Source: Opitutus terrae PB90-1 | GTDB taxonomy: Bacteria; Verrucomicrobiota; Verrucomicrobiia; Opitutales; Opitutaceae | Assembly: GCF_000019965.1 (NCBI RefSeq) | Contig: NC_010571.1 | Span: 3,419,001-3,483,000, forward strand | DNA: 64,000 nucleotides | Direction: 5' to 3' | Shown: positions 27,695 through 39,580 of the stretch, piece by piece | How the letters are laid out: each line of letters starts with the position of its first letter | How positions within the stretch are numbered: position 1 is the stretch's first letter | Position numbers and translations under genes: made by a program | Notes under the pieces: generated by a model | Databases searched by the model: none | The model's input: only the letters and a program-made list of their open reading frames with translations | What the model was told of the DNA's origin: nothing

Positions 27695-30535
27695 TTATTT
27701 ACTCAGCGCCTCGGTGCAACGTGGACAAAGGTCACCGTGCGAGTGGGGTTGCAGGGCCGGCACCCAGCGCCAGCAGCGCGGACACCGCGCAAAACCAATC
27801 TCGCTACAGGGACGAATGCTCACGGTGAGCTCGGATCCCATGGCAGGGGCGAGAGTGACATGGGAAACGATGAAGAGTTCGGGGAGAAAATCACGGTGCC
27901 TTTCCAGCACCGTGAACGCCGGATCGGCGGGCGCGCCCGTCAAGGAGACGGCCGCGTCGAGTGACTTGCCGAGCTTGCCGGCGGCACGCTGCGGCTCGAT
28001 GGCCTCGTTGACCTGAGCGCGGACCTTCAACAGCGCAGCCACTTCGCTGTCGAGCGTCGCGTCGGTCCAGGCGGCGGGCGCCACCGGCCATTCCTGCAGG
28101 TGTACCGAATCGTCGCTGTATTCACGGCGCGCCGTGGCGTAGGACCAGGCTTCGTCGCTGGTGAAGGTCAGGATCGGCGCCAACAGCTTGGCGAGGGTCT
28201 GGAAAATATGGTGCAGCGCGGTCTGCGAGGAGCGGCGCAGCGCCGCATGCGTGCCGAGCGTATACAGCCGGTCCTTGAGGATGTCGTGATAGGTGGCCGA
28301 GAGCGTGACCGAACAGAACTGGTTGCAGAGCTGATAGACGCGATGGAGCTCGAAGCTCTCGTAGGCGACCGTGCAATCGCGGATCAGCTCGGCTGTTTGG
28401 TGCAGCGCCCAGCGATCGAGCGTGTCCATCTGCTCGACCGGTACCGCGTCGCGGGCCGGATCGAAATCGAACAGGTTCGAGAGCTGATACCGGAAGGTGT
28501 TTCGGATGAGTCGGTAGGTTTCGCCGACGTGGGACAGGATCTCCTTCGAGATCGGGATGTCGTTGCGGAAATCCTGCGACGAGATCCAGAGCCGGATGAC
28601 ATCGGCGCCGTACTCGCCGACGTACGCGTCGCTGGTCTGGGGCTTCTCGTAGGTCGAACTCTTGGAAATCTTGTTACGCTCCTGGTCGACGATGAACCCG
28701 TGCGTCAGCACAGCGCGGTAAGGCGCGGCGCCGAACGCGATCACGCTCGTCCACAGCGACGATTGAAACCATCCGCGGTGCTGGTCGCTGCCCTCGAGAT
28801 AAAGATCCGCCGGCCAGTGCGTGTGGCCCTGCTCGCGCCGAAGCACCGCGGCGTGCGACGAACCAGAGTCAATCCAGACATCGAGCGTGTCGCGGCCGCA
28901 CGTGAGTTCCGCGGCACCCGGCCAGCTGGCGGGCAGCGTCACGCCGGCGAGAATTTCGGTCACCGGAGCGTCGTACCAAAAATTGGTGCCCTGGGTCTCG
29001 ATCTTGGCGGCGACGGCGCGCGCGACGCCGGCATCAAGATAGGCGTTCTTCTTGGCATCGTAGAAGGCGGGAATCGGCACGCCCCAGGCGCGCTGCCGGC
29101 TGATGCACCAATCGGGCCGCGACTCGATAGCGCCGCGGATCCGCGCCTCGCCCCAGCCGGGAATGAACTGAACCTGTTGGATGAGTTCGAGTGCCTTGGC
29201 GCGATGGCCGGCGCGATCGAGTGAGACGAACCATTGGTCGACGGCACGGAAGATGATCGGCGTCTTCGACCGCCAGCAGTGCGGATAGCTGTGCGTGAGC
29301 TTAGCTTTCGCGAGCAGCGCATGCGCCGCGTCCAGCTTCTTGAGCACGGCGATGTTCGCCGGCGAGGTCCGTTTCGCCTTCAGATCCTCGACGGTCTCGA
29401 GCGTGCTGAGTCCCACAAGGTCCGCGGGGACGCGTCCATCGTCAAGATAGCGGCCGTCGTCACCGACCGGACAGTAGATCTCGAGGCCGTATTTCAGCCC
29501 GGTGAGATAGTCTTCCGCGCCGTGGCCAGGTGCGGTGTGGACGCAGCCCGTGCCGCTGTCCGTCGTGACGTAGTCCGCAAGCACGATCGGTGAGGCGCGA
29601 TCGATGATCGGATGCCGCGGTTGGAGATGCTCGAGCGCCTTGCCGGCGACGGTGTGAACGACCGCGGGCGTTGACGCGAGATGCGCCGCGGTCGCCACCT
29701 GAGCGAGCAAAGGCTGGGCGACGATCAGCCGTTCGGCACCGGTGTCGGCGACGACGTACTCGACATCGGGGTGAACCGCGATCGCGAGATTCGCCGGGAT
29801 CGTCCACGGCGTCGTGGTCCAGATGACGACGAAGAGAGGCTTGTCCGCCGGCAGGTTGAACTTTTTCGCCTCGTCGGCCGGCACCGGAAATTTCACCCAG
29901 ATCGAAGGACTGACGTGGTCCTTGTATTCGATCTCGGCCTCGGCCAGCGCGGTTTCGAACGGAATCGACCAATAAACCGGCTTCTTGCTGCGGTAGACGA
30001 GCCCTTGCTCCACGAACGAGGCAAACGTCCGGAGAATGTCAGCCTCGTACGCCGGCGCCTTGGTCTTGTAGGGATGCTCCCAATCGCCGAGCACGCCGAG
30101 CCGCTTGAACTGCGCGGTCTGCTTCGCGATCCACGATTCGGCAAAAGCGTCGCAGCGCGCGCGGAGCTCGGCCGTCGTGACGGTGAGCTTCTTCTCCTGA
30201 ATCTCGCGCGAGACCTTCTGCTCGATCGGCAGGCCGTGACAGTCCCAGCCGGGCACGTAGGGCGTGCGGAATCCGCGCATGGACTTGTAGCGCAGGATCG
30301 CGTCCTTGAGCGTCTTGTTCAGCGCCGTGCCGATGTGGACGTCGCCGTTGGTGAACGGCGGTCCGTCGTGCAGCACGAACGTTTTTCCCGTGGCGGAATT
30401 CTTGCGTTGGATCGCTTCGTACAGCCCGATCTTCTCCCAGTGCGCGACGCGACCTGGCTCGCGTTGCGCGAGTCCGGCGCGCATCGGGAAGTCCGTTTTC
30501 GGAAGCTGCAACGTGTCTTTCAAATCGTGGGCCAT
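27695..30535 (-). CDS. ileS: Isoleucyl-tRNA synthetase
   Basis: Charges tRNA-Ile. The 946-residue class I enzyme has the HIGH-type GDVHIGTALNK near residue 65 and an editing domain with TTTPWTIPANLAIAVHPD. The KMSKS-type motif is NKISKSSTYEKP, followed by the anticodon-binding region. The C-terminal zinc site is CPRCWRWVP then CPRCTEAL. It starts at ATG 30535 and heads the ileS-dksA-lspA run, with 23 nt to the dksA-like gene. Length is normal for bacterial IleS. Confidence 0.95.
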   Translation of the reverse strand: MAHDLKDTLQLPKTDFPMRAGLAQREPGRVAHWEKIGLYEAIQRKNSATGKTFVLHDGPPFTNGDVHIGTALNKTLKDAILRYKSMRGFRTPYVPGWDCHGLPIEQKVSREIQEKKLTVTTAELRARCDAFAESWIAKQTAQFKRLGVLGDWEHPYKTKAPAYEADILRTFASFVEQGLVYRSKKPVYWSIPFETALAEAEIEYKDHVSPSIWVKFPVPADEAKKFNLPADKPLFVVIWTTTPWTIPANLAIAVHPDVEYVVADTGAERLIVAQPLLAQVATAAHLASTPAVVHTVAGKALEHLQPRHPIIDRASPIVLADYVTTDSGTGCVHTAPGHGAEDYLTGLKYGLEIYCPVGDDGRYLDDGRVPADLVGLSTLETVEDLKAKRTSPANIAVLKKLDAAHALLAKAKLTHSYPHCWRSKTPIIFRAVDQWFVSLDRAGHRAKALELIQQVQFIPGWGEARIRGAIESRPDWCISRQRAWGVPIPAFYDAKKNAYLDAGVARAVAAKIETQGTNFWYDAPVTEILAGVTLPASWPGAAELTCGRDTLDVWIDSGSSHAAVLRREQGHTHWPADLYLEGSDQHRGWFQSSLWTSVIAFGAAPYRAVLTHGFIVDQERNKISKSSTYEKPQTSDAYVGEYGADVIRLWISSQDFRNDIPISKEILSHVGETYRLIRNTFRYQLSNLFDFDPARDAVPVEQMDTLDRWALHQTAELIRDCTVAYESFELHRVYQLCNQFCSVTLSATYHDILKDRLYTLGTHAALRRSSQTALHHIFQTLAKLLAPILTFTSDEAWSYATARREYSDDSVHLQEWPVAPAAWTDATLDSEVAALLKVRAQVNEAIEPQRAAGKLGKSLDAAVSLTGAPADPAFTVLERHRDFLPELFIVSHVTLAPAMGSELTVSIRPCSEIGFARCPRCWRWVPALQPHSHGDLCPRCTEALSK

Positions 30536-30633
30536 GCCAAAGAAAAGTGCGCGAGGCTAGGCCGGGTGTCGGGCGAGTCAAGGCCGCCGGCACGGAGGCG
30601 GCGGCGGGGGCGCATCCCGCTATCCTGCAAACT

Positions 30634-30658
30634 CCACGGGCGAAGCGCCCGGGCCACG
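30634..30658. repeat. Palindromic GC-rich repeat
   Basis: Stem CGGGCG (30637-30642), loop AAG, then CGCCCG, within CCACGGGCG...GGGCCACG, between hemY and ileS. Same core class as the copy at 12099. Confidence 0.5.
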
Positions 30659-30677
30659 CAAAACCGGCGTCGGGCGC

Positions 30678-32081
30678 CTATTGCCCGGCGCGTTCCGCCA
30701 GTTTTTCGCCGGCCGCGATGCAGGCCGGGACGGCGATCCCGTCGCGGGCCTGTCCCCCCATGAACAGTCCCGGATGGAAGCGTTCGCCGGCGGCAAGAGC
30801 GGCGATGAAGTGCTCGTGACCGAGGTTGTACTGCGGGATGGCGCGAGGCCAGAAGTTGTGCCGGACAAAAACCGGGTCGCCGCTGACGCCGAGCAACTGC
30901 GTGAGATCGGGCCGCACGGCGGCAAGCAGCTGATCGGCGGGCAGGCTGGCGAGTTGCGGCTGGCGTGTTCCGCCCACCATCACCGTCAGCGCCACGTGTC
31001 CCAGCGGCGCGCGGCCCGGGAACAGCGAGGACGAGAACAGCACGCCAAGGACCGAGCGCTTCTCGACGGCCGGCACGAGCACGCCGAACCCGTCGAGCGG
31101 ATGCGCGACCTGCTCGCGGCGGAAGCCGAGGAAGAGCGACGAGACCGGCGGGTGTTCGATCAGCGCCAGCGCGGCGAGCGGCTTTTCGCCGAGCGTGCCG
31201 ATCTGGAGTCGCGCGAGGGCGGGCGCGGGCAGCGCGACCACGACGCTGTCGAAGCTTTGCGTGTGCGTCGCCACGTCGTCGTGCCAAACCACGTTCCACT
31301 TGTCGCCGGGCACGATGGCGTCGAGCGAAGCGCCGAGTGTGATGGCGCCGGCGGGGAGACGCGCGGCGAGCGCCTCCGGCAGCACGTGCAGGCCGTGTTT
31401 GAAGGAAAAGATGCCGGGGCGCGGCTCACCGCGGGCCTTCCGGGCTTTGGCCGCGGCGATCTGGCCGCGGATCAGCGAGCCGTGGGTTTGTTCGATTTCC
31501 CAGAGCTTGGGGAACGACTGCCGCGCGGAGAGCTTTTCGGGATCGCCGGCATACACGCCGCCCACGAACGGATTGAGCGCGTAGTCGACGAACTCGCGCC
31601 CGAAGTGCGACTCGACGAATTCGGCGAGGCTGACGTCGGTCGTGCGGACGCGCCGCCGGGCGAACAGCTCGGCGAGGAGCTTGAACTTGGCGACGGGCGA
31701 AAACAGTGAGGAGGCGAAGAACGACGGTGGGGACATCGGCGCGGCCAGCGCGCGGCCGCGGCGAACGATGTAGCGGTTTTTCGCGGCGGGATCCGCGGCG
31801 ATGCGTTCGCCGTTCAGCCCGAGTTCGTCGATGAGCTTGTCGACGGCGAGTTCGCCGGAGAGCAGCGTGTTGGGTCCGCCTTCGATCAGCCAGCCGTCGA
31901 CTTCCTCCGTCTTGATCGAGCCGCCGACGCGGTCGGATTGCTCGAACACGCGCACCTTGTGGCCGAGCTGGGTGAGCCGGTGGGCGGCGGTGAGCCCGGT
32001 GATGCCGGCGCCAAGCACGGCGAACGTTTTGGGCGGCCGGCCTGAGGCGGTGGCGGAAGGATTAAAAGGCGAGGTGCTCAT
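30678..32081 (-). CDS. hemY: Protoporphyrinogen oxidase (HemG/HemY FAD type)
   Basis: Oxidises protoporphyrinogen IX (or coproporphyrinogen III in some relatives) with FAD in late haem synthesis. The 467-residue protein has the FAD-binding VLGAGITGLTAAHRLTQLGH near the N-terminus, EVDGWLIEGGPNTLL, and the C-terminal NLGHEHFIAALAAGERF and GLFMGGQARDGIAVP. It is the last gene of the hemF-hemE-hemY series. The neighbouring oxygen-dependent HemF, which makes protoporphyrinogen, favours the protoporphyrinogen reaction. Confidence 0.88.
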   Translation of the reverse strand: MSTSPFNPSATASGRPPKTFAVLGAGITGLTAAHRLTQLGHKVRVFEQSDRVGGSIKTEEVDGWLIEGGPNTLLSGELAVDKLIDELGLNGERIAADPAAKNRYIVRRGRALAAPMSPPSFFASSLFSPVAKFKLLAELFARRRVRTTDVSLAEFVESHFGREFVDYALNPFVGGVYAGDPEKLSARQSFPKLWEIEQTHGSLIRGQIAAAKARKARGEPRPGIFSFKHGLHVLPEALAARLPAGAITLGASLDAIVPGDKWNVVWHDDVATHTQSFDSVVVALPAPALARLQIGTLGEKPLAALALIEHPPVSSLFLGFRREQVAHPLDGFGVLVPAVEKRSVLGVLFSSSLFPGRAPLGHVALTVMVGGTRQPQLASLPADQLLAAVRPDLTQLLGVSGDPVFVRHNFWPRAIPQYNLGHEHFIAALAAGERFHPGLFMGGQARDGIAVPACIAAGEKLAERAGQ

Positions 32082-32248
32082 GGGAGCGGTCGATTAGGCG
32101 AGCGAAACAGGACGGCGGAAAGTCGATCGTGGCGTAAGGCCCACGGCACGAGCGCAGCATCGTGTCGATTGTGATGACCGGGAGCAAGGCGGGAGGCGGC
32201 CCGCGCGGGCACGGACGTTGTCGTCTTGGGACCGGCGAGCCGCACGCA

Positions 32249-33277
32249 TCATTTCCAAGTGGTGACGGTGGTCACGAGCGCTTCCACGCACTCGAGGCGA
32301 GCCTGCGGCAGAATGCCGTGGCCGAGGTTGAAAATGTGTCCGGCGGTGCCGCGCATCGACTCGAGCAGCCGTGCGGTTTCGCGCTGCACGATAGCGGGCG
32401 TGGTGTTGAGCAGCACCGGATCGAGATTGCCCTGCACCGCGACGTTGCCGGGGAGCGTGCGACGAACGATCGCGAGGTCGTTCGTCCAGTCGACGCTGAG
32501 CACGCGCGCGCCGCAGAACGCCTGGTCCATGAGCTGTGGCGCCGTGCCTTTCGCGTAGAGGATGATCGGGAAGTCCCGCGGGAGCGCCGTCACGATCCGG
32601 CGGATCCACTGCAGGGAAGCGGCTTCGTAATCGGGGCCGGCGATGATCCCGCCCCAGGAATCGAAAATCTGAATCGCGTCGACCCCGGCGGCGATCTGCA
32701 TCCGGAAATACGCGATCAGCGCCGCCGTGAGCTTTTCGAGCAGCTGGTCGAACGTGGGCCGGTCGGTGTAGAAAAGCTGCTTGATGCGCTCGAACTCCTC
32801 GGAACTGCCGCCCTCGACCATGTAGGTGGCGAGCGTCCACGGCGAGCCGCCGAAGCCGAGCAGCGCCTTGTTGCCGGCGAGTTCCTTTTTCAATAGCGCG
32901 AGCGTGTCGGCCACGTAGCGCAGCCGCTCCGGCACGGCGTTGGCCGGAGCCAGAGCGTCGATTTGCGCGGTGTTCTCCAGGCGGAACTCCATCGCGATGC
33001 CGCCTTCGTCGCGAAACCGGTAGCCCTGACCGAGGGCTTCGGGAATGACGAGGATGTCGGAAAACAGAATCGCAGCATCGAGCGCGAAGCGGTGGAGCGG
33101 CTGGAGCGTGACCTCTGCGGCGAGGGACGGCGTGCGCACCATCTCGAGGAAGGAGGAGCGGGCCTTGAGCGCGCGATACTCCGGGAGGTAGCGGCCGGCC
33201 TGGCGCATGATCCACAGCGGCGGGCGGTCGAGCGGCTGGCAGGCGCAGGCGGCGAGGAAACGTTCGCGGCTATTCAT
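32249..33277 (-). CDS. hemE: Uroporphyrinogen decarboxylase
   Basis: Removes four carboxyl groups from uroporphyrinogen III to give coproporphyrinogen III. The 342-residue protein has the N-terminal signature LWIMRQAGRYLPEYR, then ILFSDILVIPEALG and GFGGSPWTLATYMVEGG, and ends with FNLGHGILPQA. The start is ATG 33277 (MNSRERFLAACA), since the open frame upstream lies outside family homology. It is flanked by hemF upstream and hemY downstream in the same direction. Confidence 0.94.
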   Translation of the reverse strand: MNSRERFLAACACQPLDRPPLWIMRQAGRYLPEYRALKARSSFLEMVRTPSLAAEVTLQPLHRFALDAAILFSDILVIPEALGQGYRFRDEGGIAMEFRLENTAQIDALAPANAVPERLRYVADTLALLKKELAGNKALLGFGGSPWTLATYMVEGGSSEEFERIKQLFYTDRPTFDQLLEKLTAALIAYFRMQIAAGVDAIQIFDSWGGIIAGPDYEAASLQWIRRIVTALPRDFPIILYAKGTAPQLMDQAFCGARVLSVDWTNDLAIVRRTLPGNVAVQGNLDPVLLNTTPAIVQRETARLLESMRGTAGHIFNLGHGILPQARLECVEALVTTVTTWK

Positions 33278-33357
33278 GAACAGAAGATGGCCGCAAAGAG
33301 ATGCGAAAGGCGCAAAGAAGAAATGCAGGAATCTGCGACCCTGGCGCGTTTTTGCGC

Positions 33358-34452
<1,095 letters not shown>

Positions 34453-34506
34453 TCACGTTGGACAGCGACACCCCGGCGCTGGCTTTATCCATCTCCCACT
34501 CACTGC

Positions 34507-35226
34507 ATGAATTCCGCTGCGCTCATGACCATCGCCGCCACCGGCTTCACCGTGGCGTTTTTTCATGCGGTTCTCCCGACCCACTGGCTCCCCTTTGTGC
34601 TGGTGGCGCGCGCGCGGGGCTGGTCCCGCGCGAAGACGCTGATGGTGACCCTCGCGGCCGGCATGGGACACGTGGCGCTCACCACGTTGCTCGGACTGCT
34701 GATCGCATGGTTCGGGTTTCAACTCGATGAACGGCTGGGGCACGCGTTCCCGTGGATCGTCGGCGGGCTGCTGGTGGGCATCGGTCTCTACTACTTTTTG
34801 CGCCAGCTGCGCGGTCGGGGGGTCTGCCACCATCCCGTGCCCGGCAGCCACCATCATGCGACTGAAGCGTGCGGCCGGGACGAGGACCACAGCCACTGGG
34901 AGCACGAACTCGAAGAAAGCGAATTGGTGTCTTCCCGACGCGGCGACTGGACGGCGATCAGCGGATTGTTCCTGCTGCTGACGCTGTCGCCCTGCGAGGG
35001 CTTCCTGCCCGTCTACTTATCCGGCGTGCGGTTCGGCTGGCACGGCTTCGTGGTGCTGAGCGTGATCCTCGCGGTCGCGACGCTCGCGGGCATGACGCTC
35101 GTCACCTGGCTGGCGCTGTTCGGACTGGATCGGTTTCGCGTGCAGCGTTTCGAACGTTGGGAGGCCGCCACCATCGGCGCGCTGTTCTGCGTGCTCGGCG
35201 TGCTGATCGTGCTGCTCGAGCACTGA
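34507..35226 (+). CDS. Membrane protein with His-rich loop, NicO/TauE-like
   Basis: A 239-residue integral membrane protein with about six helices. Helix 1 ends in FFHAVLPTHWLPF, and the segment GHVALTTLLGLL follows. A cytoplasmic or periplasmic loop around residues 103-135 is rich in His, Asp, Glu and Cys (CHHPVPGSHHHATEACG, DEDHSHWEHELEE). A later helix has LLTLSPCEGFLPVYL. The arrangement resembles nickel/cobalt exporters (NicO) and related TauE/SafE-like proteins, so metal efflux or binding is a reasonable guess. No metal regulator gene is adjacent. A strong terminator follows. Confidence 0.65.
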   Translation: MNSAALMTIAATGFTVAFFHAVLPTHWLPFVLVARARGWSRAKTLMVTLAAGMGHVALTTLLGLLIAWFGFQLDERLGHAFPWIVGGLLVGIGLYYFLRQLRGRGVCHHPVPGSHHHATEACGRDEDHSHWEHELEESELVSSRRGDWTAISGLFLLLTLSPCEGFLPVYLSGVRFGWHGFVVLSVILAVATLAGMTLVTWLALFGLDRFRVQRFERWEAATIGALFCVLGVLIVLLEH

Positions 35227-35228
35227 GT

Positions 35229-35265
35229 GCCGCTGCGCCCGAATCGGCGCAGGCGGCTATTTTTT
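35229..35265 (+). terminator. Rho-independent terminator after the His-rich membrane protein gene
   Basis: GCCGC-TGCGCC pairs with GGCGCAGGCGGC (one bulged C) across loop CGAATC, followed by TATTTTTT. The T-run overlaps the stop codon of the convergent dacA. Confidence 0.85.
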
Positions 35266-36282
35266 CGCCGGCGGAATCGAGAACTTGATCACCGGCTCGC
35301 CGGTTTCCTCATCCGTTTCCTGTTCGTCGGCGCTCATGGGCGCGTGCGAGATCGGTGAAGGTGGGGGTGCGGCCGGACCGGTGAACGCGGGGCTGTTTGC
35401 GGGCAACGCCGCGAACCCGCGCTCGAGCAGTTCGATCGTCTTGCGGTCGCGGCTGCGGCCGAGGTCCTTCTGGCCGTTCGGACCGAACGCACCCATGATC
35501 ACGACGATCACGCGGCGATCATTGCGCAGCGCGGTCGCGCTAAGGCAGTACCCGGCGCCCTCGGTGTAGCCGGTCTTCAATCCGTCCACGCCGGCGACCT
35601 TACCGAGGAGGTTGTTGTGATTCTTCATCTGCTGCGGCGTGGCGCGCTGCGGACCAAACACGCGGTGTTTCACCGAGGAATACTTCAGCACGTCGGTGTT
35701 CAACAGCAGGTGCCGGCAGAGGCGGGAGAAGTCGCGCGGCGTGGTGAGATCGCCTTCGCTGACGCGGCGGCTTTTCGGCGGCAATCCGTGCGGGGAGCGA
35801 AACGTGGTCTGCGTCATCCCTAGTTCGCGGGCCTTCGCGTTCATGAGTTCGACAAAGGCCGGCACCGAGCCGGCGCTCACGCGCGCGAGTGCATACGAGG
35901 CATCGTTGGCCGATTGGATCATCATCGCGTAGATCAGCTCCTCGACCGTGAAGGATTCCCGCGGATCAAGGAACACCTGCGTGCCACCCATGCGGGCATC
36001 CTCGGGTTCGATCTGCACCACTGTGCCGAGCGTGAGCGCGCCGCTCTTCAGCTTGTCGCTCAGCACGGCAAAGGTCATCAGCTTGGTCATGCTCGCGGGC
36101 GGAGTGACCACGTCGGCATTCTGCTCGAGCAGCACGTTGCCGGTGGCCGCATCGGTGACGATGGCGCCCTTGAAGGTCGGCTCGGCCTTGGGAGCTTTCT
36201 TGGGCGCGGCGAGCGCGAGCATGGGGGTGAGCATGACCGCGCAAACCAGCGCGGCGCACGAGAGGCGACGGGCGAAAATCAT
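35257..36282 (-). CDS. dacA: D-alanyl-D-alanine carboxypeptidase (PBP5/DacA family)
   Basis: Trims the terminal D-Ala from peptidoglycan stem peptides in the periplasm. The 341-residue protein starts at ATG 36282 with a signal peptide (MIFARRLSCAALVCAVMLTP...ALA). The serine-peptidase motifs are SxxK in PPASMTKLMTF, SxN in QSANDASYA, and KTG in DGLKTGYTEGAG. The C-terminal membrane-anchor helix of E. coli PBP5 is not evident; instead the tail is Pro/Glu-rich. The longer upstream frame to 36447 lacks a signal sequence and is rejected. Confidence 0.88.
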   Translation of the reverse strand: MIFARRLSCAALVCAVMLTPMLALAAPKKAPKAEPTFKGAIVTDAATGNVLLEQNADVVTPPASMTKLMTFAVLSDKLKSGALTLGTVVQIEPEDARMGGTQVFLDPRESFTVEELIYAMMIQSANDASYALARVSAGSVPAFVELMNAKARELGMTQTTFRSPHGLPPKSRRVSEGDLTTPRDFSRLCRHLLLNTDVLKYSSVKHRVFGPQRATPQQMKNHNNLLGKVAGVDGLKTGYTEGAGYCLSATALRNDRRVIVVIMGAFGPNGQKDLGRSRDRKTIELLERGFAALPANSPAFTGPAAPPPSPISHAPMSADEQETDEETGEPVIKFSIPPAKK

Positions 36283-36382
36283 CCGCGGAACAAGAGGTTT
36301 TTTTGCGAGGCGGGCGAGTCGAAACCGTGCGCGGCACGCGGCCGGGCGCTTCTCACTTTTCTTACACGCGCGGTAGGCCGCG

Positions 36383-36952
36383 TCATTTCTGGCCCAAGCG
36401 GCGTTGCGTGGAGGAGAGCGTGATGAGTTCGGCCAGCCGGCGCTCACGGGTCGCTGGCTGTTTCGCGCTGATCACCCACCAGACCGCAAGCCGATGATAG
36501 CTCGGCGGGCACGTCTGCCAGAACGCCCACGCCTTCCGGTCGGCGCGAAAACGCTTCTCCAGGGCGGCCGGAAATTTCCTCGGTCGTTGCTCGAACGAGT
36601 AGACCTCGACCTTTCGCGGGTCGCGGCTCTCGTAGGCTTTCACGCCCGCGGCATGCATCCGACCGGCTTTGGTGAGCCGCTCGATGTGGCGGAGGTTCAC
36701 CCGGCTCCAGTTGCTGCCGGCCCGCCGTGCAGTGAATCGCTGCATGTAGCGCTTGCCATCGATCGACTTCACGAGCCCGTCGATCCAGCCGAAGCACAAC
36801 GCCTCGTCCAGCGCTTCGCGGTAAACCATGCCGGATTTTCCGGATGCTTTCTTGTAGTAACCGATCCAGAGTTCGGGCGCGGTGGCGTGATGCTTTTCCA
36901 GCCACGCACGAAACGCTGCGGCGTCCGCGAAGAAAACCGGTTTCGGGGTCAC
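36383..36952 (-). CDS. YdeI/OmpD-associated family protein
   Basis: A 189-residue soluble protein with AFRAWLEKHHATAPELWIGYYKKASG, EALDEALCFGWIDGLVKSID and RFTARRAGSNWSRVNLRHIERL, the conserved blocks of the YdeI/OmpD-associated family. Its molecular role is not established; some members have been linked to resistance to antimicrobial peptides or bacteriocins. It starts with GTG at 36952 and lies between dacA and prfC in the same orientation, about 100 nt from each. Confidence 0.75.
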   Translation of the reverse strand: MTPKPVFFADAAAFRAWLEKHHATAPELWIGYYKKASGKSGMVYREALDEALCFGWIDGLVKSIDGKRYMQRFTARRAGSNWSRVNLRHIERLTKAGRMHAAGVKAYESRDPRKVEVYSFEQRPRKFPAALEKRFRADRKAWAFWQTCPPSYHRLAVWWVISAKQPATRERRLAELITLSSTQRRLGQK

Positions 36953-37059
36953 CGTGGCAGGAAGAAGCGGCGGCCACTCCTGGTCAACGCTGCGGCAACG
37001 ACGACGGCGAAGGCATCGCGAGCGACGCCCCTACGAATCGGTGAGCAGCACGTGAGACG

Positions 37060-38811
<1,752 letters not shown>

Positions 38812-39083
38812 GAAAGGATCGAGCGGGCGAAAAAAGATAAAGGGTCAGCAAAGCGGGGAACGTCGCAGGGAGAAAGGCTAATTTTGCCGGGGGGCCCGTG
38901 CGGAGGCGTGGCGCCGAATCCGCCGCGGAGTGCAAGACCTTGCGGCGCAGAGATGCGGCTGAGGGAGGGCGGTGCACCGGCTGGCGGGCGGCCTGGCTGC
39001 GACCGTTTGTAAGAAACGGGTCAAGTCGCATTTTCTATGGAAAACGACGCTGGCGTTTTGGGAATACCCATTACTGTGTCTTC
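38812..39083. other. Non-coding gap upstream of prfC
   Basis: About 270 nt between the prfC start and a possible small ORF. It becomes AT-richer from about 39005 (AAACGGGTCAAGT... TTTTCTATGG). It probably holds the prfC promoter and a promoter for the small ORFs. I see no convincing -35/-10 pair, hairpin or gene. Confidence 0.4.
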
Positions 39084-39242
39084 ATGCTTTCCCTGATGCC
39101 CCTCGCCCCGTTCTTCGCCTGTGCCGCCTACGTCCTGTGCATGGCAAAGCTGGTCACCGCCGCCTATGACGCGCCGATTGGTTACGAAGACGCGGAAGGC
39201 TTTCATTATGGGATTCCGGTCCGAGCGGGCGTTCGTTCGTGA
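39084..39242 (+). CDS. Possible small membrane protein (52 residues)
   Basis: ATG 39084 opens MLSLMPLAPFFACAAYVLCM, a single hydrophobic segment, followed by YDAPIGYEDAEGFHYG. It stops at 39242. It is not recognised. It is listed because it has a membrane helix plus a polar tail and lies in an otherwise empty region. Coding status is uncertain. Confidence 0.35.
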   Translation: MLSLMPLAPFFACAAYVLCMAKLVTAAYDAPIGYEDAEGFHYGIPVRAGVRS

Positions 39243-39342
39243 CGGTTTTGCAGGCCTTTGGCCCGGCGTAAGAAAGCTGTTAAGGTTTTGACCTGCCGGC
39301 CTGCGATTCAAGCGTGGGTGGAAAGTGGCCGATAAAAGGGCC

Positions 39343-39459
39343 ATGAAAGCTTTCCTGGCTATCGCTGCGTTCCTCAGCTTCGCCATGATGTGGGGCATTG
39401 CCTTCGTCGCGACGGAGTGGCGCCAGCGGTATGAGGTCGAAGTCGAGGACGACGAATAG
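39343..39459 (+). CDS. Possible small membrane protein (38 residues)
   Basis: ATG 39343 gives MKAFLAIAAFLSFAMMWGIA followed by FVATEWRQRYEVEVEDDE: one transmembrane helix and an acidic cytoplasmic tail. AAAAGGG just before the ATG is a fair ribosome-binding site. It resembles the tiny single-helix proteins often missed in annotation. Function unknown. Confidence 0.45.
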   Translation: MKAFLAIAAFLSFAMMWGIAFVATEWRQRYEVEVEDDE

Positions 39460-39580
39460 CGACTGAAAATCGCTAAGGTTCCGTAGCCGCGTGCTCTGGG
39501 TGGGGCAACGCGGCTCGACTGTTTTCTAGCGGGGCGCGCGGTGACGAGGCGAATTTTGTCATGGTCGTGCGGCGGGATCG

